Shown: positions 50,166 to 59,591, numbered from the stretch's first letter. The stretch is 64,000 bases of DNA from CAMLHP01 sp035759745 (GCA_035759745.1 DASTUF010000112.1:5489-69488); one strand, 5' to 3'. Notes: a model not told the origin generated them from the letters alone. Numbers and translations: made by a program.

Positions 50166-50768
50166 TCACAGCGAATCGCAGACAACCGTGCCCGACCTGG
50201 CCGGCGTGATCCGGTCCCTATCAGTAGCCGGTCGCGTCCCCACCCGCCCGACCCAGACGACGCAGCTGGAGCCGGACCACCCGTCCAGTGTCGAACGGCC
50301 GGTCCAGCCGCTGTCACTGGCGGACTCGATCCGCACCGTCACCCCCGGCCGCGGAACCAGCCGCAAAGTCAGATACGACAGGTTGCTGGCGTAACGGGCG
50401 TTGTTGGCGAAGTGCTGCTCCTGCGCCGTTGCCAGGTTCTCGAGGTCGAGCCGGGGTGCAGTTGACCGAGGCGGTGGAGCCGGCCTGGGCGGAGGACTGT
50501 CAACCTGTCGCAGCCCGATGGGGCCATCGGCCACGTCGGCTGCGCTGGGGTAGTTGCGGGAGGTCGGTTTCTCCGCCTGCCGAGCGGCCCGGCGCGCCGA
50601 CGGTTCGAGGGCCGGCGTCGTGTCGGCCACCTGCACCGCCGAGGCGGGCGGCGCGGGCCGACGACCGAGCCCTTCGCAGGCGGTGAGCAGCAGGCCGCCC
50701 AGGCCGATCGCGCCGATGCAGCGGCGACCCCGGAATCCGGGGCAGCTGAAGGAGAGGGGGACCTCCAT
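50166..50768 (-). CDS. Lipoprotein with pilin-like C-terminal domain
   Basis: 200 aa. Lipobox GLLLTAC with C31, a long Pro/Ala-rich linker (about 35-100), then LENLATAQEQHFANNARYASNLSYLTLRLVPRPGVTVRIESASDSGWTG, followed by a Cys-containing strand. This last part is the common globular pattern of type IV pilins (sheet after the alpha-helix), but the usual pilin N-terminal helix and prepilin cleavage site are absent, replaced by a lipid anchor. The function is unknown. TACGAT lies exactly 6 nt before the ATG. Confidence 0.68.
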   Translation of the reverse strand: MEVPLSFSCPGFRGRRCIGAIGLGGLLLTACEGLGRRPAPPASAVQVADTTPALEPSARRAARQAEKPTSRNYPSAADVADGPIGLRQVDSPPPRPAPPPRSTAPRLDLENLATAQEQHFANNARYASNLSYLTLRLVPRPGVTVRIESASDSGWTGRSTLDGWSGSSCVVWVGRVGTRPATDRDRITPARSGTVVCDSL

Positions 50769-50774
50769 CGTATG

Positions 50775-50780
50775 ATCGTA
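50775..50780 (-). promoter_or_regulatory. Candidate leaderless -10 element (pilin-like lipoprotein)
   Basis: TACGAT, 6 nt (CATACG), then ATG at 50768. Confidence 0.45.
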
Positions 50781-50838
50781 CGCCCGGATTGAACCCGGCG
50801 CCAGATACCCTGCCCATCATGCCCCGGAGGTAGATCGA

Positions 50839-52533
50839 ATGCGGCTGAACCACCGCTCCGCGCTGCTCGTACTGCTGCTGGCCGCCTGCGCGCCTGCGCT
50901 GCGGCCCGCCCAACCGGAGTACGACGTCATCATCCGGAATGGCACCGTCTACGACGGAAGCGGTGGCGCCGGGATCGCGGCCGACGTGGCAATCAAGGGC
51001 GATACCATCGCCCGAATCGGCGATCTCAGCGGCGCACGCGCCGCTCGCGAAGTGGACGCGAAGGACCTGGCCGTGACGCCGGGGTTCGTCAACATGCTGA
51101 GCTGGGCCAATGTCGCCCTGCTCCATGACGGACGTTCGCAGGGCGACATCCGTCAGGGCGTCACGCTCGAAGTGTTCGGCGAGGGCACCTCCATGGGGCC
51201 GCTCAGCGACTCGATGCGCGCCCGCTCGCTGGCCAACCAGGGAAGGATCAAGTACGACATCCCCTGGCGCACCCTCGGCGGCTACCTCCAGCACCTGGAG
51301 GACAAGGGCGTATCGCCCAACGTCGCGTCCTTCGTGGGCGCAACGACTCTTCGGATCCACGAAGTGGGGTACGACGACCGGCCGGCCACCGCCGAGGAAC
51401 TGTCGCGGATGCAGGAGCTGGTGCGGGAGGCGATGCGGGAAGGAGCGCTGGGCGTCGGCTCGTCGCTGATCTACGCCCCCGCCAACTTCGCGCCCACGGC
51501 GGAGCTGGTGGCGCTGGCCAGTGCCGCCGGCGAGTTCGGAGGGATGTACATCTCCCATATTCGCTCTGAAGGCTCGGGCCTGCTGCCCGCGCTCGACGAA
51601 CTGGTCCACATAGCCGATGCTGCCGGAGTGCGAGCGGAGATCTACCATCTCAAGGCATCGGGCCGCGCCAACTGGCCGCGGCTGGACAGCGCCATCGCCA
51701 AGGTCGACTCCGCCCGGGCGGCGGGACTCGCCATCACAGCAGACATGTACACCTACCCCGCCAGCTCAACCGGCCTGGACGCCACCATGCCTACGTGGGT
51801 GCAGGAGGGAGGGCACGATGCGTGGGTCGCGCGACTCAAGGATCCGGAGATTCGCGCTCGGCTCGGCGCCGAAATGCGGGGCGACGGCTCCACCTACGAC
51901 AACGCGTTTGCCAACTCGGGCGGACCCGACGGCATCCTGCTGGTGTCGTTCCGGCAGGACTCGTTACGCTACCTGGCGGGCAAGACGCTGGGTGAGGTGG
52001 CGCGGATGCGGGGGACGCCGCCGGAAGAGACAGCAATGGACCTGGTGATCCAGGATGACAGCGATGTGGGCTGCGTCTTCTTCACGATGTCGGAAGAGAA
52101 CGTGCGAAAGAAGATCGCGCTGCCGTGGCTGAGCTTCGGCTCCGACGGTGGTTCGTACTCGGCAGAAGGCGTGTTCCTCCTTTCAGGCACGCACCCTCGC
52201 GCGTACGGCAATTTCGCCCGGCTGCTGGGGCGCTACGTCAGAGACGAGCAGGTCATTTCGCTGGGAGAGGCCATCCGCAAGCTCACGGCACTGCCGGCGA
52301 GCAACCTGCGCATCGAACGCAGGGGGCAGCTCCGGCCCGGATACTTCGCCGACGTCGTGGTGTTCGATCCGGAGACCATCATCGATCACGCCACGTTCGA
52401 GCAGCCGCACCAGTACAGCACCGGCGTGCGCGACGTGTTCGTGAACGGGGTTCAGGTGCTGCGGGATGGGGAGCACACTGGAGCGACGCCGGGGAGGTTC
52501 GTGAAGGGGCCAGGCTATCGAAGTGAGAAGTGA
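50839..52533 (+). CDS. Lipoprotein of the D-aminoacylase/amidohydrolase family, metal motif altered
   Basis: 564 aa. Lipobox LLLAAC with C17, then an amidohydrolase barrel: YDVIIRNGTVYDGSGG, AVTPGFVNMLSWANVALLHDG, GVTLEVFGEG, YISHIRSEG, and terminal GYFADVVVFDPETI. It is the N-acyl-D-amino-acid deacylase subfamily. The first-strand HxH of amidohydrolases is replaced by NMLS, as in one known branch of these proteins, so its metal site is unlike typical members. It may cleave N-acyl-D-amino acids or peptides outside the cytoplasm. GGAGGT 7 nt before the ATG is a clear ribosome site. Confidence 0.88.
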   Translation: MRLNHRSALLVLLLAACAPALRPAQPEYDVIIRNGTVYDGSGGAGIAADVAIKGDTIARIGDLSGARAAREVDAKDLAVTPGFVNMLSWANVALLHDGRSQGDIRQGVTLEVFGEGTSMGPLSDSMRARSLANQGRIKYDIPWRTLGGYLQHLEDKGVSPNVASFVGATTLRIHEVGYDDRPATAEELSRMQELVREAMREGALGVGSSLIYAPANFAPTAELVALASAAGEFGGMYISHIRSEGSGLLPALDELVHIADAAGVRAEIYHLKASGRANWPRLDSAIAKVDSARAAGLAITADMYTYPASSTGLDATMPTWVQEGGHDAWVARLKDPEIRARLGAEMRGDGSTYDNAFANSGGPDGILLVSFRQDSLRYLAGKTLGEVARMRGTPPEETAMDLVIQDDSDVGCVFFTMSEENVRKKIALPWLSFGSDGGSYSAEGVFLLSGTHPRAYGNFARLLGRYVRDEQVISLGEAIRKLTALPASNLRIERRGQLRPGYFADVVVFDPETIIDHATFEQPHQYSTGVRDVFVNGVQVLRDGEHTGATPGRFVKGPGYRSEK

Positions 52534-52545
52534 GAAGGTGAAGGG

Positions 52546-52998
52546 TCAGGCAGGTCTGGTCAGTTCCTGAACCTGGCGGACAAACCTTCGCTGCTGGGCG
52601 CGGCCGCCGGTTGCGACGAAGATCGTGTCGTCACCCGCCAGCGTGCCGACCACCTCGGGCCATGCGAGCCGGTCCAGTGCAGCCCCCACTCGGTTCGCCT
52701 CGCCCGGCGGAGTGTGCAGCACCACCATGGCGTCGCCCGCCGTGTCCACGGTGAGTACACCCTCGGCGATGCGGCGCTCGTCAGGGTCATCCGAGTTCCG
52801 CGCCGGCGCATCGGGACGCCGATACGCCCCACCCGCCTTCACCAGGCCAAGCGCAGCGATGTCCCGGCTCACGCTGGACTGGGTCACTTCCCAGCCCTCG
52901 GCGGCGAGCGCCTCCGCCAGTTCCTCCTGGGTGCGCACCGACCTCGTCTCGATCAGCTCGAGGATCTTGAGGTGTCGCTTGCGACGATCCGCCGTCAT
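52546..52998 (-). CDS. argR: Arginine repressor ArgR
   Basis: 150 aa. N-terminal winged helix RRKRHLKILELIETRSVRTQEELAEALAAEGWEVTQSSVSRDIAALGLVKAGG with the SSVSRDI recognition helix; C-terminal oligomerisation domain with TPPGEANRVGAALDRLAWPEVVGTLAGDDTIFVAT, containing the GDDT arginine-binding residues. ATG 52998 has AGGAGGG 7 nt upstream; the open frame to 53067 is not used. It is the last gene of the arginine operon and overlaps argH by 4 nt, so the pathway's repressor is made together with the enzymes. Confidence 0.95.
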   Translation of the reverse strand: MTADRRKRHLKILELIETRSVRTQEELAEALAAEGWEVTQSSVSRDIAALGLVKAGGAYRRPDAPARNSDDPDERRIAEGVLTVDTAGDAMVVLHTPPGEANRVGAALDRLAWPEVVGTLAGDDTIFVATGGRAQQRRFVRQVQELTRPA

Positions 52999-54371
52999 CC
53001 GGACACCCTCCTGCCCGCCAGTCGCGCCATCGCACGATCGAATCGCTGCCGCTCGGCGCGGCTCCACCTGCGCGCGGCACGCGCCCGGACGGCGGCCTCG
53101 CGCAGCCCGGGATCTCCCACGCCACCGGTGCTGCGTCGCCGCCGGATGATGTCCTGCGCGCTGGGAGCAGGGTGTACCACACCTGCCGACAATTCATCAG
53201 CCACATCGCGGTAGGCCTGACGGAACGGTTCGCCCGCTTCCACCCGACGCATTACCTCGTCAGTTGCCAGCGCACCACCCTCCAGCGCTGCGCTGCAGCG
53301 TTCGCGATCCACTTCCAGGGCGCCCATCACCCGAGGCAGCACTGTCACCATCTCCCCGGTGCGGTCGAGCCCGCGGAAGAGCGGCTCCTTGAGCAGCTGG
53401 AAGTCGCGATGATAGCCGCTGCCCAACTTTGCCTTCAGTGCCATGACTGCCGCGAGGTCGCCCTCCACTGCGGCCGCGCGGGCTCGCGTCAGCTCGAACA
53501 GGTCGGGGTTGCGCTTGTGCGGCATGATGCTGCTGCCGGTGGTAAACTCTACCGGCAGCATGAAATAGCCGAACTCTTCCGCGCTGTAGAGAATGACGTC
53601 GGTGGAGAGCCGGGCCAGTTCGTGCCCGGCCTGGGAGCACCAGAAGAGCACCGCTGCCTCGAGCTTGCCCCGACCGTTCTGCACCGATGCGACGTTGCGG
53701 TCCAGTCCCCCAAAGCCCAGCGCGCGGGCAATGCGCTCCCGTGGCAGCGGCAGTGGAACGCCGTAGCCGGCGGCGCTCCCCAGTGGGGAGCGATCCACCC
53801 GCTGCCAGAGGGTCGGCAGTTCCTCGACCGTGTCAAGCAAACCCTCCGCCAGCGCTCCGGCCCACAGCGCGACCGAAGACGGCATCGCGCGCCGCTGGTG
53901 AGTGTAGCCGGGCATCAGCACCCGCTGGTGTGCGCGACCAAATCCCAGCAGCGCCTCCGCTACATCCAGTGCGCCGTCATGCAGGTTGAGCAGCCGGTCC
54001 TTCAGCATCAAACGCAGGTCGACCGCAACCTGGTCATTGCGCGAGCGTCCGGTGTGAAGCCGCTCACCGGCACCGCGATCACGACGGGTGAGCCAGGCCT
54101 CCACCGCGCTGTGGGCGTCTTCCTGCCCCGCGCCGATGCCAAGCGCTCCGGATTCGACCGCGCGCAGCGCGGCCCTGAGTCCGGAGCGGAGGCGGGCGTG
54201 CTCGCTGCCGGAGATGAGCTTCGCGAAGCGCAATCCTTCGATGTGGCCCAGGCTGCCGAGCACGTCCCACTGCAGCAGACGCGCATCCCAGTGCGGATCG
54301 TCGCCGATGCTGTACGCCAGCATCGCGGCATCGGGCCTGGCCTTGGGCTGCCAGAGCGTACGCGGACTCAT
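52995..54371 (-). CDS. argH: Argininosuccinate lyase
   Basis: 458 aa. The family signature GSSIMPHKRNPDLFELTRARAA, the HTGRSRNDQVAVDLRLM loop, and AYRDVADEL near the end are present. It splits argininosuccinate into arginine and fumarate. The N-terminus is shorter than usual, starting directly with LWQPKARPDAAMLAYSIGDDP. It has ATGA overlaps with argE upstream and argR downstream. Confidence 0.95.
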   Translation of the reverse strand: MSPRTLWQPKARPDAAMLAYSIGDDPHWDARLLQWDVLGSLGHIEGLRFAKLISGSEHARLRSGLRAALRAVESGALGIGAGQEDAHSAVEAWLTRRDRGAGERLHTGRSRNDQVAVDLRLMLKDRLLNLHDGALDVAEALLGFGRAHQRVLMPGYTHQRRAMPSSVALWAGALAEGLLDTVEELPTLWQRVDRSPLGSAAGYGVPLPLPRERIARALGFGGLDRNVASVQNGRGKLEAAVLFWCSQAGHELARLSTDVILYSAEEFGYFMLPVEFTTGSSIMPHKRNPDLFELTRARAAAVEGDLAAVMALKAKLGSGYHRDFQLLKEPLFRGLDRTGEMVTVLPRVMGALEVDRERCSAALEGGALATDEVMRRVEAGEPFRQAYRDVADELSAGVVHPAPSAQDIIRRRRSTGGVGDPGLREAAVRARAARRWSRAERQRFDRAMARLAGRRVSG

Positions 54372-55444
54372 GTGAGGTACTCCCTGGCGACGCGGGCGTA
54401 GTACCCGCGTGCTGCGCTCACCTCATGCAGGTCCACGTACTCGTCGGGCGTGTGCGAGCGCCGGCTGGTGCCGGGGCCGCACTTCACTGCGTCGGTGTCC
54501 CGCAGGAACACCCAGTCCGAGCAGGTAGGACTGCCGTACATCTCGGCCTGCGGCCGAAGCCGCCGCAGCACTTCCAGCAGTCGCGAGGGTCCCGGCGTCT
54601 CACACGGTACCAGCCGGTCAGACGTCACCACTACCTCGGACTTGAGCCGCTCGCGCAGCCGGGTCGCGATGGCATCATGGGGCCACGCCGGTGTGCTGCG
54701 GATGTCGAGCACGGCCCGGGCCGAGGGCGGAGTCACATTCCGGCTGACCCCACCCTCCAGCATGGTGGCCGTTACGGTGGGAGCGCCCAGCAAGCCGTGA
54801 GGCCGGTCGGGAAAGAGTTCACCCAGCGTCATAAGGTCCTGGGCGAGCGTGGTGACGGCGTTGACGAACTCTCCATCCGCCGCCGCGTAGCCGGCATGCC
54901 GCTGGTCCCCGCGCGCGACGAGGTCGACCATCATCAGCCCGCGCTGGGCAATTGCGAGGTCGAGATTGGTGGGCTCGCCCACGATGGCCCCATCTACTCG
55001 TCCGGTACGAGCGAGCGCTTCCGGCATGGAGGTATGTCGGGTCTCCTCGCCGTACCCGAGGATCACCGTCAACTCGCCGTGGAGCGCCGATGGATCGGCG
55101 GCGACATCGCGGGCCGCGAGCAGCATCGCGGCCACCGATGCCTTGGCGTCTCCCGAGCCGCGGCCATAGAGCTTGCCGGTTTCGATGGTTGCCTCGAAAG
55201 GATCGCGCACCCAGCCGTCGCCGGCGGGCACCGTGTCGAGATGCGACACGAACGCCAGGCGGCGGCCCGGGGAAGCACCGTGCACCGTCACCCGCACTCC
55301 TGCGTCGTCGCGAACGGTGTCGAGCCCCCATTCGCGCGCGCGGCGTTCGACGAGAGTGCCAGCGGCAACCTCGTCGCCGCTCACTGACGGCGTGCTTACC
55401 AGCTCCCGCAGGAGCTCAATCTCGTCCGGCCAGGTCAACGCCAA
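54368..55444 (-). CDS. argE: M20 deacetylase, ArgE/LysK-like (acetylcitrulline or acetylornithine deacetylase)
   Basis: 358 aa M20 dizinc amidohydrolase. Visible: AFVSHLDTVPAGDGW (first Zn ligand H with the D), YGRGSGDAKASVAAML (bridging D), VILGYGEETRHTSMPEAL (catalytic Glu pair), GEPTNLD, and terminal PGTSRRSHTPDEYVDL (H). In this operon with an acetylornithine-type carbamoyltransferase the natural substrate would be N-acetylcitrulline. The start is TTG 55444, which overlaps argB by 29 nt; a shorter form starting inside is possible. Confidence 0.88.
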   Translation of the reverse strand: MALTWPDEIELLRELVSTPSVSGDEVAAGTLVERRAREWGLDTVRDDAGVRVTVHGASPGRRLAFVSHLDTVPAGDGWVRDPFEATIETGKLYGRGSGDAKASVAAMLLAARDVAADPSALHGELTVILGYGEETRHTSMPEALARTGRVDGAIVGEPTNLDLAIAQRGLMMVDLVARGDQRHAGYAAADGEFVNAVTTLAQDLMTLGELFPDRPHGLLGAPTVTATMLEGGVSRNVTPPSARAVLDIRSTPAWPHDAIATRLRERLKSEVVVTSDRLVPCETPGPSRLLEVLRRLRPQAEMYGSPTCSDWVFLRDTDAVKCGPGTSRRSHTPDEYVDLHEVSAARGYYARVAREYLT

Positions 55445-56387
55445 GGTAGGTCGCTTTCTCCTTTCGGCCGACGATCATGGTGCCGCAGCCCGCGCCGGTG
55501 AAAACCTCGAGCAGCAGCGCGTCCGGCTGGCTGCCGTCGATGATGTGGGTGCGCTCGACCCCGTTGGTCGCGGCCCGGATGCAGGCCTCCACCTTGGGCC
55601 GCATCCCGCCGGCCAGCGCGCCGCTCTGCATCAGCTCGGTGAGATCGTCGGGATCGGCAAACGTCACCAGGGTGGCGGGGTCGCTCCGGTCACGGAGCAC
55701 CCCGGGGACGCCGGTGAGGAAGATCAGCTTCTGGGCATGCAGCGCCGTGGCGATGGTCTCTGCCACCGTGTCGGCGTTCACGTTGTAGACGTTTCCGTCG
55801 TCGTCGCCGGCGAGGCTGGCGACCACGGGCACGAAGCGCGCGTCGAGCAAACTGGAGATAACTCGCGGGTCGGTCCGGTCGATGTCGCCCACGTGGCCGA
55901 AGTCCACCACTTCTTCCTTGCCGCTGTCGTCTATCATGGGCACCGGGGGACGCCGGTGCGCGGTGAGCAGGTCAGCGTCCACGCCGCTCAACCCCACGGC
56001 TTGCACTCGGTGTTCCCGAAGCGCCGACAGCAGGTCGGTCGTAAGCAGGCCCGAGTAGACCATCTTGGCCACTTCGAGCGCGTCGTCGTCGGTGACCCTG
56101 CGGCCTGCAACCATGCGCGGCTCGCGGCCGAGCCGGCGCGACATGGCGGAAGCCTGCGGCCCGCCACCGTGCACCACCACCAGGCGGATGCCCAGCGAGT
56201 GCAGCAACGCCAGCTGTGCGGCAACCTGGTCCAGCACGGCCTCGTCCTGCAGGACGTCGCCGCCGAGCTTGACCACGAACACCTGGTCGCGATAATGCCG
56301 CACATACCGCAGCGCGCCCTTGAGGCCGGCGATGCCGCGGCTGGGATCCAGACTCATCCGTTCCGTCTCCTGTCGTGTTTCCATCAC
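55416..56387 (-). CDS. argB: N-acetylglutamate kinase
   Basis: 323 aa. VFVVKLGGDVLQDEAVLDQVAAQLALLHSLGIRLVVVHGGGPQAS is the amino-acid kinase core, with RVTDDDALEVAKMV, VGLSGVDADLL, VYNVNADTVAETIATALHAQKLIFLTGVPGVL, and GGMRPKVEACI. It phosphorylates N-acetylglutamate, the step controlled by arginine in many bacteria. The C-terminus carries about 20 residues past the normal end. ATG 56387 overlaps argF' by 4 nt. Confidence 0.95.
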   Translation of the reverse strand: MMETRQETERMSLDPSRGIAGLKGALRYVRHYRDQVFVVKLGGDVLQDEAVLDQVAAQLALLHSLGIRLVVVHGGGPQASAMSRRLGREPRMVAGRRVTDDDALEVAKMVYSGLLTTDLLSALREHRVQAVGLSGVDADLLTAHRRPPVPMIDDSGKEEVVDFGHVGDIDRTDPRVISSLLDARFVPVVASLAGDDDGNVYNVNADTVAETIATALHAQKLIFLTGVPGVLRDRSDPATLVTFADPDDLTELMQSGALAGGMRPKVEACIRAATNGVERTHIIDGSQPDALLLEVFTGAGCGTMIVGRKEKATYLGVDLAGRD

Positions 56388-57397
56388 GGCCGCCCCAGCA
56401 GTTCCAGCAGCACCGCACGCTGCACATGCAGCCGGTTCTCCGCCTGGTTCACTACCACGCTGCTGGGCCCGTCCAGCACCGCGTCATCGATCTCTACGTT
56501 GCGGCGCACCGGCAGGCAGTGCAGCACGATACCCTTCCCGTCCCGGGTTGCGCGCAGCCGGTTGCCGGTCAGGCGCCAGTCGCGATACGGCTTCCGCAAC
56601 TCCGCACCCTCTTCCGGCCGGCCGAACGCGCCGAGCGCGCCCCACGCCTTCACGTATACCGCGTCCGCGCCCTGTAGCGCATCATCGAGATCATCCGATA
56701 CGCTGACGGTTCCACCCGACGCTCCGGCCAGCCGGGTGACGGTGGCCATGTCGTCCGGGTCGAGGTCGAATCCGGGAGGGCGGGCCACCACCACGTCCAT
56801 CCCCATCATCGCGCCTGCGATCGCAGCACTGGCCGGCACTGCGGTCGGCAGCGCCTTGGGATGCCACGCCCACGACAGCACCAGCTTCTTGCCGCGAGTC
56901 TGGCTGAGGTGCTCGCGCAGCGTCAGGGCGTCGGCCAGCCCCTGGCAGGGATGTCGCCGGGTGCTCTCGAGGTTGATTACCGGCTTGTCGGAGTAGTGCG
57001 CGAAGTCGCGGATGAGCCGGTCCTCTCGTTCCATCGCCCAGTCGGTACCCTTGGGGAAGGCGCGAACGGCCAGGGCATCGGCATAGCGTGCCAGTACCCG
57101 CGCCGCATCGACCACATGCTCCACCGATGCACCATCCATCACTACGCCATGCTTGGTCTCGAGGGTCCACGAGCCCTTGCCCGGTTCCAGCACCAGGGCG
57201 TGGCCGCCGTGCAGGAACATCGCGGTTTCGAAGCTCGACCGGGTGCGCAGGCTCGGGTCCATGAAGACCATGGCCAGCACCCGGCGCTCGAGCCCGCCGG
57301 CGATTTCGCCCCGCTTGATTCGTGCAGCCAGCCGGAGCAGCGCCTCGACCCCGTCGGCGCCCCAGTCCTCCATCGCGAGAAAGTCGCGCTTGCTCAT
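56384..57397 (-). CDS. argF': N-acetylornithine (or succinylornithine) carbamoyltransferase
   Basis: 337 aa. Carbamoyl phosphate site MDPSLRTRSSFET, then WTLETKHGVVMDGASVEHVVDAARVLARYADALAVRAFPK, HPCQGLADALTLREHL, WAWHPKALPTAVP, and HCLPVRRNVEIDD. The LPVRRN motif and the GVVMDG/ARYAD arrangement are those of the acetyl/succinylornithine transcarbamylases of Xanthomonas and Bacteroides; ordinary OTCases have HCLPAHRG here. The conserved Glu near WTLE may match the residue that favours acetylornithine over succinylornithine. It therefore acts on N-acetylornithine, giving acetylcitrulline for ArgE. Confidence 0.87.
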   Translation of the reverse strand: MSKRDFLAMEDWGADGVEALLRLAARIKRGEIAGGLERRVLAMVFMDPSLRTRSSFETAMFLHGGHALVLEPGKGSWTLETKHGVVMDGASVEHVVDAARVLARYADALAVRAFPKGTDWAMEREDRLIRDFAHYSDKPVINLESTRRHPCQGLADALTLREHLSQTRGKKLVLSWAWHPKALPTAVPASAAIAGAMMGMDVVVARPPGFDLDPDDMATVTRLAGASGGTVSVSDDLDDALQGADAVYVKAWGALGAFGRPEEGAELRKPYRDWRLTGNRLRATRDGKGIVLHCLPVRRNVEIDDAVLDGPSSVVVNQAENRLHVQRAVLLELLGRP

Positions 57398-58548
57398 CGC
57401 AGAACCTCGCGAAGGGAGTCGAGCAGCACGTCAGCCTCATCCAGGCTGAACGAAAGAGGCGGCATCAGGCGCAGCACCGCCGGATCCGTGGACGTGCCAG
57501 TCAGCACGCGCCGCTCGAACAGCGCGCGCTGGACCTCGGCAGCTGGACGCTCCAACCTCAGCCCGAGCAGCAGGCCACGCCCCTGTACCTGCCGCACGCC
57601 AAGCGACGCGGCGCCAGCGCGTATGTGGTCGCTCACGCGGGCGACGTTCTCCAGCAATCCTTCCTGCTCGATAACCTCGATCGTCGCGATCGCCGCGGCG
57701 CACGGCACCGGGCCGCCTCCAAACGTGCTGCCCAGGTCACCGATGGCCACCTGGCCGGCGATGGCACTGGTCGCTACCGTGGCCGAGATCGGCATGCCCG
57801 AGCCGAGCCCCTTGGCCATCGTGAGCAGGTCAGGCGTCACGCCGTATGACTCCGCAGCTGTGAATCGTCCGCTGCGGCCAACGCCGCACTGGATCTCGTC
57901 GAAGATGAGCATCACGCCACGTTCGGTGGTGAGCTCCCGGGCCCGCGCGAGAAAGTCGACCGAGCAGTCCCGGGCACCCATCATTCCCTGCACCGGCTCC
58001 ACAATCAGCGCCGCGACGTCATTGCCGAGGAGGTCGTCCAGTGCCGCGATGTCGTTGAACGGCACCTTTTCCGAGAGCTGCATGCCTGCGCGGCGGGCGG
58101 CAGCCATGTACTTCTCGCCATCGGTCACCGCAAGGCAGCCCAGCGTGCGGCCATGCCACCCGCCCGCCACCGAAACGACGCGCTGTCGTCCGGTCACCTT
58201 GCGGGCGAGATGCAGCGCGTTCTCGTTGGCCTCAGCGCCGGAATTGGCGAAGAATACGCTCGACAGCGGTGACGGCATCCGGGCCACAAGCAGCTCCGCC
58301 AGCCGCTCGCGGTTGGGATGTGGCAGCACCGTGGAGTAGAACAGGAGCTGCTCCGCCTGCTTCGCTATCGCCGCCACCACATGCGGGTGGCTGTGACCAG
58401 TGGAGGAGACAGCGTGGCCGCCGTAGGCGTCGAGCCAGCGCTGTCCCGCGTCGTCGGTGATCCACGAGCCACTGCCCGACACCGGCCGCACCGGCATCTG
58501 GGCGTACACCGGCAACAGCACCGACTCCGTGGTGGTTTGGCTCAGCAT
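57394..58548 (-). CDS. argD: Acetylornithine aminotransferase
   Basis: 384 aa class III PLP aminotransferase. Key parts: GHSHPHVVAAIAKQAEQL, FFANSGAEANENALHLARKVTGR, AALIVEPVQGMMG, MLIFDEIQCGVGRSG, and the PLP lysine in LLTMAKGLGSGMPI. It converts N-acetylglutamate semialdehyde to N-acetylornithine. It overlaps argC by 7 nt and argF' by 4 nt. Confidence 0.95.
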   Translation of the reverse strand: MLSQTTTESVLLPVYAQMPVRPVSGSGSWITDDAGQRWLDAYGGHAVSSTGHSHPHVVAAIAKQAEQLLFYSTVLPHPNRERLAELLVARMPSPLSSVFFANSGAEANENALHLARKVTGRQRVVSVAGGWHGRTLGCLAVTDGEKYMAAARRAGMQLSEKVPFNDIAALDDLLGNDVAALIVEPVQGMMGARDCSVDFLARARELTTERGVMLIFDEIQCGVGRSGRFTAAESYGVTPDLLTMAKGLGSGMPISATVATSAIAGQVAIGDLGSTFGGGPVPCAAAIATIEVIEQEGLLENVARVSDHIRAGAASLGVRQVQGRGLLLGLRLERPAAEVQRALFERRVLTGTSTDPAVLRLMPPLSFSLDEADVLLDSLREVLR

Positions 58549-59591
58549 GGAAACACTCCCACCGCGGTCAATCCGGCGGACTCGTCAAAGCCCAGCGCGA
58601 GATTCATCGCCTGGATGGCCTGCCCGCCCGCGCCCTTCACGAGGTTGTCCTCCGCCACCATCACCTGCAGCTCGCGACCGTCCTCGGAAAGCGCGGCGTG
58701 GATCAGCGCATAGTTGGATCCCACCGCATGGGTCAGTTCGGGGGCGCGGTCCAGCACCCGGACAAATCGGCGATCCGCATAGGCGTCTCGATAGAACGCC
58801 GTGGCACCATCGGCCAGCTGCGACGGCCGCTCGTTGAAGCGGGCGTGCAGCGTCAGGTAGATGCCGCGCACCCAGGGCCCCGAGTGGACCATGAGCCGGG
58901 CCTCGGCATCGGCGTTGCCGGTCCATTCGCGCCAGCTCGCAAGCACCTCTGCCTCGTGGCGGTGACCCAGCACCGAGTAGGCAAAGACGTTATTGGCCCG
59001 GGCCGGATGATGGGTCGTGGGCCGAGGACGGACGCCGGCGCCGCTTGAGCCGGTTATGCCGAAGAGCACCGGCGTCGTCTTGATGCCGGACGTGGCGAGT
59101 GGCCACAACGCCAGCTGCGCCGCAGTGGCAAAGCAGCCAGGCGCCGCGATAGCGGTGGCGCCGCGGAGCTTGTCGCCCAGCACGTCGGCGAGACCGTATC
59201 TGAATCGATGGACATGATCGGGCGACGCATGCTGGCCGTAGAACCGTTCGTAGAGCCGCATGTCAGCAACCCGGAAGTCGGCGGCGAGGTCGATCACCAG
59301 CCCCGGTCCCGACTCGAAGATCTCTGCCGCCAGGCGCGAAGACTCACCGTGCTCCAGTGCCAGGAACACCACATCCCGCCCTATCGCGGCTTCCCCCGGC
59401 GACATGCCGGAGAACCGCGCATCGGTGAGCGGCGCGAGCGTCGGGTGCACTTCAGAGATTGGCTTGCCCGCCTGGCTCCGGCTGGTCGCGACGATTTCGC
59501 CTACGGCAGGATGTCCCAGCAGTAGCCGGAGCAGCTCGCCACCGGCATACCCGGCGGCGCCCACCACAGCCACGCGCAATCCACTGCTCAT
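58542..59591 (-). CDS. argC: N-acetyl-gamma-glutamyl-phosphate reductase
   Basis: 349 aa. NADP-binding VAVVGAAGYAGGELLRLLLGHP, LEHGESSRLA, the catalytic cysteine in APGCFATAAQ (C153), and FGITGSSGAGVRPRPTTHHP. It reduces N-acetylglutamyl phosphate to the semialdehyde. ATG 59591 (MSSGLRVAVVGAAGYAG) is chosen; its start overlaps the stop of the DUF1611 gene by 4 nt, and 12 upstream residues to 59627 are not conserved. Confidence 0.95.
   Translation of the reverse strand: MSSGLRVAVVGAAGYAGGELLRLLLGHPAVGEIVATSRSQAGKPISEVHPTLAPLTDARFSGMSPGEAAIGRDVVFLALEHGESSRLAAEIFESGPGLVIDLAADFRVADMRLYERFYGQHASPDHVHRFRYGLADVLGDKLRGATAIAAPGCFATAAQLALWPLATSGIKTTPVLFGITGSSGAGVRPRPTTHHPARANNVFAYSVLGHRHEAEVLASWREWTGNADAEARLMVHSGPWVRGIYLTLHARFNERPSQLADGATAFYRDAYADRRFVRVLDRAPELTHAVGSNYALIHAALSEDGRELQVMVAEDNLVKGAGGQAIQAMNLALGFDESAGLTAVGVFPC

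Noticed and set aside
55173..56996. 607-codon plus-strand frame opposite argB/argF'
   Set aside because: Shadow of the arginine genes; Ser/Arg-rich, no domain.
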